The notes beneath the pieces are model-generated. The model was not told the origin of the DNA. It saw nothing but the letters and a program-made list of their open reading frames with translations, and ran no database searches. From Gnetum montanum (taxonomy: Eukaryota > Streptophyta > Gnetopsida > Gnetales > Gnetaceae), in NCBI GenBank assembly GCA_015680685.1, contig MNCI01027470.1, forward strand, positions 50,515 to 114,514: a stretch of DNA of 64,000 nucleotides. The letters are read 5' to 3'. Both the position numbers and the translations under genes were made by a program. The stretch's first letter is position 1. Each line of letters opens with the position of its first letter. Shown one piece after another: positions 39,401 through 51,400 of this stretch.

Positions 39401-42400
39401 ATGTTTAAAATTTTTCCAAAATAGAGATAATGCTTTTTAGTGTATTGTATAATTGAAAGAGATACAAGGAATGGACTAGATGCTTTTTGGTGCTTTATAT
39501 AATTGAAAAAGATATATAGGCATGCATAACTGAACTTACCAATTGAAGTCTACCTGCCTGGGGTAACAATTTCCCTTGCCAACCATCTTAACTTTTTATT
39601 AGCTTTGTTGATTGTCTTCATCCAAATCTCTTTTCTCATTGTACCATTGAAGAGAGGGAGGTCTAAATACTTTGTTGGTAGAGCATCTTAGGTTCATCCT
39701 AAGGAGGTGCAAAAAACATCTAAGTCGTGTAGGCATTCCAAAGTTATACAGCTTGCTTTTGCATAAGTTACAGTGAGAGCAGAAGCAACAGAACAAAAAT
39801 ACATATTTATAAAGTTTTAAAATGAGAAAAAAGATAAAATAAAATGTTAAAACGCCCAAAACTCCAATAAAATATTCAAATGGGATTAAAATCCCAATAA
39901 AATCTAGTTTTGTTTAAAAAATCTCAGATTCAATCCAATGCTCATAAGCCATGGAAAGAAATAAAAAGCATCCAAAATTGAACCAACCTACAAACTTGAA
40001 CCAATAACTTACAACCTAGAGCCAATAACGTATTAACAAACTAAGTAACTTATGCAACAATAAATCTAGGTTTAAAAAAAAAACAAAACAAAACAAAACA
40101 ACATGAAAACAAGCCAAATGAAAAAAAGACCAAAATTAAGATTAAAAACAAAAAAATATCAATGCTAAACCCCAACAATCCTTTCACATATGTTTTCTTC
40201 ATTCAATATGCAACACATTGTCACTGTTTGTTTGTAGTGCTAATCCAACAATGCAATTTTCTAAATCTTTGCAGTCATATCATGGTTTTGTTTGCAATGT
40301 TAATCCAATAATGCAATTCTCTAAATCTTTGTAGTCACATCATGGTTTGTGTAACGACCGAACTTTCTTGAGTTTTCATCTTAAAGTTTGTGGCAATGTG
40401 TGTGAGTTTCCTTTGTTATGATGATGTAGGTGGATAGTGTTGATTTATATAATTATCTATAAATTTTATGATTGTGATAGATTTACAATGTTGTTAATAT
40501 GCTTGTATTAATGATTGGTTGAATGACTAGTTATTCTTCTTTGTGATTGATCTAAGTTGTACTAATATGTGTTGTGTGGATTACTAGATGCAAAATAGTA
40601 AGTACGTACTACCCATTGATTTAGCATATATTAATAGAATAACTAAGGAATGATGAGTAGAAACAAAGTTGAAATAATTTGTTATTTATGAGGTTGTTAC
40701 TATGCTTTTATTTTTATGTGTTGCATGACCTAAGTACCTTGAAATGATTTCTTAAATTGATTAGAATGTTTTTATGTGAATTGTATATATATATCAATGT
40801 GGTTTTCTTATGTACTTGTTTTGGTGTGCATTTATATAAATTTTGGATATCTTATCTCTAAGGGCTATTGTGTGAATTCTAATTATTTAGCAATTAGATT
40901 TGGAAATTGGATTATGGTTGGCAACTTAAATCAACGATTGTATGCTTGGGAGAAGTTTGATAGAGGCACTCTGGAGCCCCTTGGGCCTAAGTCTTTGCAG
41001 GGATTTATCACCTTGCATGGGCTGGTGGATATTGAAATCAAAGGGTGTCAATTCACGTGGTGCAACTAGTGGAAGGGTCATGACAGGATAATGACAAAAA
41101 TTGATTGGGTTTGGGTAGGGTCCCATTTGTTGATGGATAGGGGGGGTGATATTCCTTGGGAAAGAGCAGGGGGCTTCAAATCACAGACCTTTTTTGTGTA
41201 TGATTGGCCCCCAGAGGTGGGCAGCCCCAATGTTGTTTCAATTTGAGCAATTTTGGCTGACGAAACCATGGCTGAGACCATTGGTCAAGGATATTTGGGG
41301 AGGCTACTCTTCGCATGTTGACCCCAAAGAATTCCTTAAAAAAGGGTTGACTTTGCTGAAGCAGTATATTTGGGGGATCAAGTCTGAAGATAAATACTCT
41401 TTCAAGTCCTATTGGGGTCACCTATTGGGGCGATTGGAGGCTGTTCAAAGGGTGCAGGAGAGGGGATTTTGTAGGGAGAACCCTGCCTTGTACAATTCCA
41501 TGAGAGGATCCTCATGGTTTACCAAGAGTCTATCTTTTGTAAACATCTTGGATAGTCTTTTGGACCCCTAGGTCAATCTCCCTCAATGTTTGCTTTGTTT
41601 GGGACACAGGGCCCAGTGGTCTACCTACCTGTGAATTGGGGGAAATCGAAACCCCCCCCCCCCCCCNNNNNNNNNNNNNNNNNNNNNNNNNNNNNNNNNN
41701 NNNNNNNNNNNNNNNNNNNNNNNNNNNNNNNNNNNNNNNNNNNNNNNNNNNNNNNNNNNNNNNNNNNNNNNNNNNNNNNNNNNNNNNNNNNNNNNNNNNN
41801 NNNNNNNNNNNNNNNNNNNNNNNNNNNNNNNNNNNNNNNNNNNNNNNNNNNNNNNNNNNNNNNNNNNNNNNNNNNNNNNNNNNNNNNNNNNNNNNNNNNN
41901 NNNNNNNNNNNNNNNNNTCCAGTCTCTGACATGGACAGCATCGGGCTTCCCCTAAGCAGCGTCACCCAATTCCCTATAGGAGGAAGTAGAACCACCCCTC
42001 CCCCCCAAAGGGCCTCGAGGAGCCTCAAACTCCCTATTGACAGGTGACCTCGGCGTGGCATGGACCTCATCCTCATCCCCCAAAATAGGTGCATCGCCCC
42101 TAGAAACCCCCTAACTTGACATCATTGCATCCCAAACAGGGGACACATGCATGTCCATCCGTGCAACTTTGCGGAGAGGTGAAGTGGCCTTTACTGGGTT
42201 GGCCTTTCCCCCAACCCTTGCCTTCTCCTTATTAGCAATAGGACAGTAGAAGAAGAGTTTTGAGTTGACCCATGCATCAGGTTCTAGGGCTGGCTCCGCA
42301 CAAGATTCCAATTTCCCCCCTTCCGATTAATAGTCATCCAGCCCTCATTTGATTTCTTTAGATCCTGCGCCTTGTGGGTCACTTGACAAGTTGCAATGTC

Positions 42401-45400
42401 ATGGTCAAATTTTCCACAAACCCCACAAGGAATCTACCCCCGAAAAACCCCACCAACACCTGTAGAAAAGTAGGTCTCCACATCTCCCATGGAATCCTAG
42501 ACCCAGACTGGTGCCCAAGAAAATAGATCTGGGTCATGGTGTGCCCCCGGCCTTCACTGGGTTAACGCCAAACCCCTTGCCCCAAAAAACCAGGTCCCAC
42601 TTGTTATAATCGGAAGCGATAGTTTCAATAAAACAATTAGTAAATCAGATCTGAAAACACACTAGAGAAGCTTTGGAGAAATTATTAGAACGCTATAGAT
42701 CTGAATAAAACTTTAAAGGCAGAAAATATTGTGAATAAAACTTTAAAGGCAGAAAATATTGTGAATAAAACTTTAAAAGGCAGAAAATATTGTGTTGTAG
42801 CAGATCAAATAGACGCTGTAAATCACTGAAAAACTGTTGTAAACTCCAGCAAACATTTGCTGTAAAAGCAGAATGAAAACAACAAAAGAAACTAGCACTA
42901 GAACACAGAGATTTACGTGGTTCGGGCCCTTTTTACCCTATCTCCACAACAATGCTGATCTGCCTACTATTCTGCTCAAATCTGTTACTCCAACAGATCT
43001 CAGATCTCAGACTCTCGTCTCCAAGGTAAAACCTCAATACAATGCTTCCACATCAAAAACACACCCATAAAGGCTACCCCAAGCCTTCTATTTATAAGAA
43101 AACATTAGGACCAAATCCCAGTCCTAACACGTGGGATAAAACACATCCCCACATAAACATCACTTTACAAACTGACCCCTTTAATTTTTTTTCCATATCA
43201 TTATTTAAAATGCAACATCCTTTTAAAAACATAAAAAGAAATACAACAAATAATACTAATGTATTTGTCTTCATTTTTCCAACACCACCCAAGAGAACAC
43301 AGTCTCTATTTGAGACCATCAAGAAAACGAAAAGTAGAATCTGTTTGGGCAGAGGCTCCAGACCACCACTGAGCAGAAATTCCATTGCACTGCCACCTAC
43401 TTCCGAACCACCTCGAGCTTAGGGCAAGCACCAGCTGAAAAATATAGTTTTGAGTTTAATTCTTCACCTTCTTGTCTTTTTTATAAGCCTTCACTTAATC
43501 CTTTCTTTGAGTCTTATATTTGGCTAACCCCTCAAATGAGGTTGCCCTCACTTATTTATAGTATCCTCAGGTCAGTGAAACTTGAATATGGACTTTTCCC
43601 TAATTTAACATTTAATTTTTATTTTTTAATGCTGTGTATGAATTGGGACTTGGCTGCAACCTGATGTCATAGTGTCAGAATCCAGGTGTGCTGCGACCTG
43701 CAATTGACTCACATTTGCACCCATCATAAATTCCTGAGACCAAGGACTTTTTAGTTTAAGTACACTACGAATTCCACCCCAGTTGCATCCGGCTATGATG
43801 ATGCTGTGACGTGCATTGTGGTTGAAGATAGGTTCCCATGAAATCTCAAGAGAAAGGTAGTGTTAGTGTGACCTGGCTGTTAGGTTCCCATGAAATCTTG
43901 AGAGAATGACTTAGTTTGACCTGGGTGTGGCCCACACTTGAGTAGCATCAGCTTGTGGTTTGACTGCAATTGGCATCTAGCTTGCAGCTAGCTTTGCATT
44001 CAAAATATAATGGTAAAATGACCATATAGATCAAACTGTGACTGGATTGGAGCTCACACTCTGACTCAAATCTCATTGCAACCTGCATCAAGCCTGTAAT
44101 TTGGAGTCCAATACAAATTATAAACAATTAACATTCTAAACTAACGAACAAAAACTCCCTAACACTCCTAGGGCAAACATGAAACATACAATTGTGTCAA
44201 GAAGGAGATGTTCCTGCACAATAAGCAACTGGATCTATCACAATAGTGAAGCCAGCAGTTACATGATCCTATAGATTTTTGAAAGATCAAATTCATCTTG
44301 GTAGCCCAATATTTGTAATACTCTCTGTCGAAGACATGAACTCTTTAAGTATACAGAACCAGCATTGCTCATATAGTTTTGGGTCGTGATGTTAGAAGCT
44401 TGTAAAACTAACTTTAGAGCTTTGATACCAATTGAAAGAACTAAGGTCTTTGGAAACCAAAATAACACAACTAATTTGGCAAAAGATAACAAGAATTAAT
44501 ACGATTGACCTCAAGGGATACAGTACAAGCATTGCTTAAATAGTTTTGGATGATGTTAGAAGCTTGTAAGCTAACCTAGAGCTCTGATACAAAGTGAAAG
44601 CACTAAGTCTTTGCAAACCAAATTAAAACAACTGACTTGACAAAATTGTGAATCGTCTCTCGTGCATTTCCTTCAAATCAGACAGGTATATATACTTTTT
44701 TTACATCTTACATGGGGAGCAGAAAATCAAGGGATTCCAATCACTTAGAATCCTTAAAGATTAACGAAGTTGGAAAGTCCTAAAGGATTTAAAGTCATTC
44801 GTAAGGATTATGAGATTTGGATATTATAATCTAGCTGTCAATTGAATGTTGATGGTGGTATTGATGATCTTCTAGACATGATGGCTGAGGAAATTAGTTG
44901 TTACAGTTTAAGATGACATGTAGTTGTAATAGTTGGTAAGTAGGGGTTGATTTCTTGGAGGAAATCCTTTAAAGAGTGTGATAATGTTACGGCATATTTT
45001 AACTAATTTACGTTAAGTTTCATACCAGTCATGTCCTCGTGTCTTATGCATTGCGGTGTTCTCTGGTTGGAATTGTAATGTCAGTGTTTAAAGAGTCGGT
45101 AAAATAATTGGATTAGAAGAGAACCGCGATAGTCACAAGTTGGGAGAAAAGTGCCGAATAAGTCAGATTAAATTCATAAAAACATAAATTTATATAAAAA
45201 ATAAAAAATGAGTCGCAGATGACTCAACTTGGGTCTGCACAATGGTGATGTGGCAACTTATTGTTGATTTGGTGATTAATTGCTGGTTCAGAAAAGATTG
45301 GTTAATTTTAATTTGTGGCATCCTTGTGTTAATAATAATCATAATCATCCTAGCCTTATCCCAACTACATGGAGTTGGCTATATGAGTTCTTTTACATCA

Positions 45401-48400
45401 CTCCCTTCTATTAAGAGCCAAATAAGGTCCTCCCGGTTTATGGGAAGAAGGTCCTTTTCATGTAAATACGTGATTATTTGATATGAATAAAATGCTTGAT
45501 CTTATTTCTGAAAAAAAAAAGCCAAATAAGCATTAATACCTAAATCTTGTAACCAAACCAAGTATGTTTTAGACTTTGTTGATGTCCTTGTGTTGATGTT
45601 ATGGTGATCTTCAAGTTTTTAATGTTTGTTAAATGGTTGAATGCAGGTTTCATTTGTTTTTTATTTTAATTAACAAAGATTAGGTTTTGAGGAGATGTGC
45701 AACCCTAACCCTGCCCGGTTGCCTGGAAGTAACCTATTCCATTGTTCAATACCTTGTCTTCTCTTGTCTACGACATAAGCATTCCAGAGTTTATAATCAA
45801 GGAGCGAGAGTGAATTGGGGATTTTGTTGTAGGGGTTCAAGGAAAGTGTTATTTGTTGTAAGAGGAAATTTGTCTTTCTTCCGTTTCTTTTATTGCCCAG
45901 TTAAAATTGTTTCTTTGCGGCTGTGCCAGTTTGTTTTAATTTCAAATATATGCTCTGCAAGGCTGCATTTTCTATGACATTTTTTCCATTCAACCATTGT
46001 TATTAGTCTCTTTTCTAATTTTTCTCCTATTATTTTTTAAGAAAAGGGTTCGGAATAGTATTAAAAATACAGTAAGAAAGTACACCAGAAGAAGAAGGGG
46101 GAGAGGGGCCCCCCAAATCTTAGAAAACAGACAAAAATGGCGTCTGAAACCCCCTGAAGAAAACAAACAAGTTCAGAATGAATAAGAAAACATATGATAT
46201 GGGGAGCAAACAGTAGTCAGGTGCCTCAGGTGGCCCCCAGCAGGTTCCCATAATTCCCCACAAAACCTGACACTCTAGTACAAAGCCCTTTGATGAACCT
46301 ATAATAATGACAGCTCATTTAGGGAAGGGAAGCGACTTACAACGACAAATGGGTTTGTCTTGATCGTGAACCCTGTCAACTATGACAAAGTCGGCAACTT
46401 CTTGAAATGTCTAAAAACGTTATTCACTTGCTTTTTTCTTCTGTTCTTTGAAACCCTGGGCTTTATCAGGATGGAGGGCCAGAGAGGTATGCCTATTGTA
46501 GGATTGCAACTTGGACCAAGGTGTCCTCCTGTGACTCCCCAGAACAATATAGGTACATATGTCAGCATGAAACCAGTGCTTGGCATTATCTTCAAGGTGC
46601 TGCAAGAACACTATTCTGATTTGTTCTTCCTTCTGGGCTTCTTGTATTCACTGGAGCCATTCCTGTTTTGCCGCCCGTTTGGCTCTGGCCTCCTCAGCCG
46701 CACGTTGTCATGCCTCCTCTGCCGTACACTTAGCCTGAAGCCTTTGCTCTTCAGCTTGTGGGCTTCCCACGTCAGGCGGATCTCCAGTTTTTTGGTGGCC
46801 ATAGCGATTTCAATTGCAATACGGTTTTCAACATCCCTCCCAAGTCTGGCTTCAGCTTCTTTGATGACATCGTTGGGCTTGATTTGGAACTCTTGTTCCA
46901 TTTCTCTCTGCTACTGTTGAACTAGAACCTCACTATCCACCGCCTTGGCTGGTGAGGTTGCTGACGACAAGGAGGGGATATCAGAGTGGCGCTGGTGTTG
47001 CTGTTGGTTAAAGTGCCCAAATCTGGCCGCAATGGGTAACTGGAACTGATGAACTGGGGCAGGTTGGGGGCGTTGAACCACCCTCCACAGTGCCAAGATG
47101 AGTCTGGAATGCTTATTGGGTTGCCTGTGGGAGAGAATTGCAAGGGAGAATTTTGGAAGGTTAACCTGATGTCATAGTTGCAGACAAGACAGGAAGGCGA
47201 AATGAAGACCTTGAAGCTTCTAAGCGTTTCAGGACTGAACAAAGTGCCGGTCAACAAGTTCTGCTGCTTGCTGCCAAAGCGTGAATGTTTCTGTGTTTAG
47301 TTTATGTATTTGTTTTTAATGGTTACCATATGGTTGGTCATAAGTTTTTTGGCAGTTGTGATATGGTTAAAGTTGTGGGGGACTCGTGTTTGCTGATGAA
47401 GCAAGTCAGTTGATCAGAACACTACAAATAATTGACATGAGTTAGTAGTCAATCAATAATTTACAGATCACCAATTGAAGGTAGTGGGTTGAAGCGTTGT
47501 GTCACCAATTGTGAGGCAGTGCAAAATAGCATGCATCGATGAAGTAAACGATGGGGGTACAGGGCACCCATGTGGGGGATCTGGGTGACAAGTCAGGCAC
47601 CAATGATTATAGAATCCAGATTGTGGTTGTTGATAGAGAATTGTGTCATTTGGAGCATTTGACGGTGTTGTCGTTGTTGGTCAATCTCCTATCAGTTGTT
47701 TCTGTGGTTGAATGCACATAACTAAGTCTAGTTGCGGTAGCCCTAAGAGAATGTTACAATTCAATCTGATGTTTTTAATCCATCATATCTGCTAGCACAT
47801 CTCCAGAACCCTATAGTTGGGAAAGGATTCATGGCTCATTCCTTGTATTTTTTTGTAATCAGATCTCATTTAGGGAGGAGCAGCCTCGTTTGGGAGGGAA
47901 GATGTTTACTATCGATAGATTTGATAGGATCTAGACATTGTTGGGTGTTGAGCATTCAAACTGGTGCCGCAGTAAGTTAGGTCTGCTTAATGAAACTTTG
48001 CGTTGGTGTCTAGTTGTTAACTTTGTTATATGCTTAAATAGAGCTATAACAAAGAGATGTTTATTGTTTGGATACTGATGTACCAGTTATTGTGTCTGTT
48101 TTGCACCAATTATTGTTTCTGGTCTTGCACACATTACTATTTTTGTTTGACACAGCTTCTTATTTATACTTTTGAATAGGTTACTGTTTTTTCTTTTGAA
48201 CAAGTTATTGTTTCTGTCTGACGTTTCTGTTCTATTTCACACAGGTTACTGTTTCTGCTTTTGAACATATTATTATTTTTGTCTGATGTTACTGTTCTGT
48301 TTCACACACAAATGTTTCTACTTTTGCACAAATTACTGTTTCTGTTCTTACACAGGCTACTGATTCCGTTCTCACATGGATTGCTGAGTTTCAAAGTTTT

Positions 48401-51400
48401 TTCGTTCACACAAATGCTGTTTGTTTCTGGTAGAGATTAATGATCATCGATAGGCTTGAATCACCATTGTCCCCAAGTTTTGTTACTGATAGTATGGTTG
48501 GGTTTTCTGATGCGAATTGGAATGAATTATTTCCTTCACATTCCAAGAAATTGGGATGTGATAGCAATAGTAGGTTGTGTGCCATTTGATCAATCTTTCC
48601 TGATGAAGAAAAAAAAAAGGTCTGGAGTGTTCTGATATTTGAGGATAAAAATTGACTTCTTTGGAGCAATGTCGAACTGATACATTGAAGAATGCCAAAA
48701 TCATATAGCTCATGTAATTCTCCATCCACCTAAAGAAGATACTAGCTGATGCTGTGGTTTCAATTGATGTGGATGCATACTCGTTTGATCATCGTTGCTT
48801 TATTAAGAAAGTGAAGATGTTTCTTATTTTAAAACGACAATTACAATCTCAAGAGATTATTTATTCCATTGAAAATTGATAAATTAGTTAAAATTGAACG
48901 AATTGGTTCACTGAATCTTCTAGAAAGAAAAAACTAGTTTTTATTACTTTGTAAAGATTACAAAGAAGTCTATACAATTTTCTATTTCTGAACATTCCTT
49001 TCTGATTATCACATGCATCAGAGCGTGTTAATTGGTAATTCTATTCATTCATATACCTTCAAAGGCTTAAAATCACAAGCATTTCTGCGGACAAGAAGGT
49101 CTATGAAATTTATTAAATTTTAAAGTGTATTATCTGACATATTTGCAATTTGGATTGCTTATGAACTTTTAATGCTACATAAGAATGATGCAGTTTGTGC
49201 TGTGGAACATCCATGATTTGAGAAAAATATTCTCAAAATAATAGTGCCTCTTACAGCTTTCTACTGAATTTATATAGCTATGATGTATGATATGCACTGG
49301 TTGTACTTTTTTTATTCAAATTCATAATTTACTGTGTATTACGATAGGTACGGATTTCACGTTCCATTGTCATCATAACGTGTTAGGGTCTGTTTTGGTT
49401 AAATTTGCATGTTTAGCCATTTTCTATGAACAGTTTCCCATCCATTTTCTAGATGAAAGCTTAGAACTTCTTTTCAATACACGATCTTATATCCATGAAT
49501 CTTACAAAGCAAATTATGTAGTCATTTTCTAGCTCCCTCTGATGAGAAGGGAGAGCATCATGCCATGTCTCTACCATATTTCTTACATTTTATTGTCAAA
49601 CTTCTTCTCATTAGCTGTGTTGAATTAGTGCAACCGGTATGCTGTGTCTTCTTAATGTTGTGAATTCAACTCTTATCATAATCTCTTGACCTTATTAATG
49701 TTAGGCACAAATTATACTAGAGGACTTTTCCATGTTCTAGATGGTAATCTTCATACCCCATTGAGATTTGTTTCTGGATAAATTTAATGAAAAAGGAGAT
49801 TGTATTATTCTAACTGATAGAAATCAACCTTATTCTGGTACTGGCTCCATATTGCTTGTGGCATGCCCACGTTTATATACCTCAACAATATCAGAATAGT
49901 GGGTCATCTCTTCAAATGAATAACATTTACGGTAATAAATTTTCTATTTTCCTGTTGGAATTAAAAATAACAGGCACACACCGGGGCCCAATGCTTTCAT
50001 GACATGAATATAACATGTTTGGTAGACACATGTTGCAAGAAAACTTGGTGCTTAATAGCACATTTGTTCTTATCTACATGAAAGGTCTTACAAGTTTTCT
50101 TGCTTCTGTTGTCAGGCATAACGAGGAGCTTATTAGGTACACCCAAGAGTTCAAGGATATCCTTTGTTGCCACCTGTATATATGGTTAAATCTTTAGGTG
50201 TTCTAGGAGATTGTGATGGCTGCTCTCTCTTGCATCAAGCATTTTCTAACTGTCTTAATCTACTCTGTGGGTGATATCTTGAGAAGCAAAGCTTCGTATT
50301 TGGTGAACATGGGATCGTAAAATTGATGTATTTATGTGCTTTATCCGGGCTGTATTAATTACTGAGTTTATGCATTCTTTTTAAGAAAACAAGTTTTATA
50401 TCTGATTTTTCATCTATAATTCAGGTTTCTTTTTTCAAAAAGTTATACAGGATATGGCTTTTTTTAAACTAATAATTTTTATGGTTATGCAGTAATGTTG
50501 TCCCCAAGTGCATCCCAGAAAAATCTTCTGCAGGCCTTGGAAATGAGCTGGCTAACACCCAGACAGCGTTTGCAAAAGAATGCTCAAATGATACATATGA
50601 AAATGCTTCAGGCAATTCAGTCCAACCTCTGGTGCCATACAGCGCAAGATTTTATGATAAATTTGAACAGCCTGAGTGCCCTTCCACTGGAGGAAGAAAT
50701 ACAATTCCAATATTGTTTACCGGTCATATGTCAAATGATAGTTCATCATCAAAAGAGCCTGCAAACCATATGCCTAATTTATCACAACTTGTTTACATCC
50801 TGGAACATGGAAATGCTAAGGCTCGCACTGTCTGGCCCTTACAAGATAGCAGCGAAGTTGACATTCATTCAAAGATGTGCAGCGAAGTTGATATTCATTC
50901 AAAGATGTATCAAAATATTAATTATAGAGAGATTGATTCTCAAAAATCCAATATGGGGGATTTGAGTGTTGAGTTTGAGGACCACCTGGTTACGAAATTG
51001 ATGCATGCAGCTGAAAATGAGACTTCAACATTGTCTTCTGATTGTAACTCAGAGTCATTTGGCTCAAACCCTTGGGATGGGGCCATTGAAGGTGAAACTA
51101 TATCACCTTCTTCTGTCCTCCATACTCCACAAATGTGTAAACAGCAATTACAAGAAATTAAAACACTTAAAAGAAATTCCAACATTCATTTTCAAGACAA
51201 TCATATAGCCGTGAATGATGTTAAAAATGAAGATGAACCTGCAGTTGATCAAAAGTGTACAAGCCATGGAAATAGGGATGATGCATTGGAAGATGCTCCA
51301 TTTCCACTTTGTGAAGAAGGTATGCTTGTGTTTTTTCACGTCTTTTGTGCGACTCCTATTGAAGTGAATATGACATGTATTTTTCCTCTATTTTTTCACA

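Larger units (their letters stand above)
37304..44768 (-). mobile_element. Ty1/copia element remnant, minus strand, interrupted by other repeats
   Basis: Two similar segments of about 170-200 bp, 37304-37507 and 44595-44768, share CTTTG-AAACCAA, TGCAATTCCTTCAAATCAGA-type and GGAG-CAGAAAATCAAGGGATT-type blocks and would be the 3' and 5' LTRs of a minus-strand element. A tRNA-iMet-type primer site (reverse complement of TGGTATCAGAGC with one change) sits beside the right-hand copy at about 44580-44594. RNase H sequence lies just inside the left copy. The interior is mostly replaced by LINE pieces and an N gap, so the pairing is an inference; they may be two separate copies. Confidence 0.5.
35245..50492 (+). 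other. Intron 6 of the ATG18-like gene, about 15.2 kb
   Basis: Donor GTGCGT at 35245 and acceptor TTATGCAG ending at 50492. The flanking exons join in frame and both carry coding sequence, so this is one intron, not two genes. It is filled with transposon relics, several minisatellites and one unresolved N gap; these are listed separately. Segments 35300-36200, 39540-40770, 47300-48050 and 48400-50490 show nothing I can name beyond short repeats. An additional small exon inside cannot be excluded. Confidence 0.8.

Noticed and set aside
41586-42094. Open frames of about 150 codons through the N gap
   Set aside because: N codons never read as stops; these frames are artefacts of the gap and poly-C run.
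46360-46920. 186-codon plus-strand frame with Leu/Phe/Ser-rich, membrane-like sequence
   Set aside because: It is the complement of the Glu/Lys/Arg/Gln-rich coiled-coil frame on the minus strand, whose reverse naturally reads as Leu/Phe/Ser-rich. The minus-strand sequence is the coherent one.
50015-50197. Possible extra exon of ATG18 (a frame containing HNEELIRYTQEF)
   Set aside because: Exon 6 and exon 7 already join in frame; no family sequence supports an insertion and the splice phases do not require one.
50495-50965. 156-codon frame overlapping ATG18 exon 7
   Set aside because: Out of frame with the spliced protein; the 50632-51319 frame continues the splice from exon 6 and has the conserved acidic tail composition.
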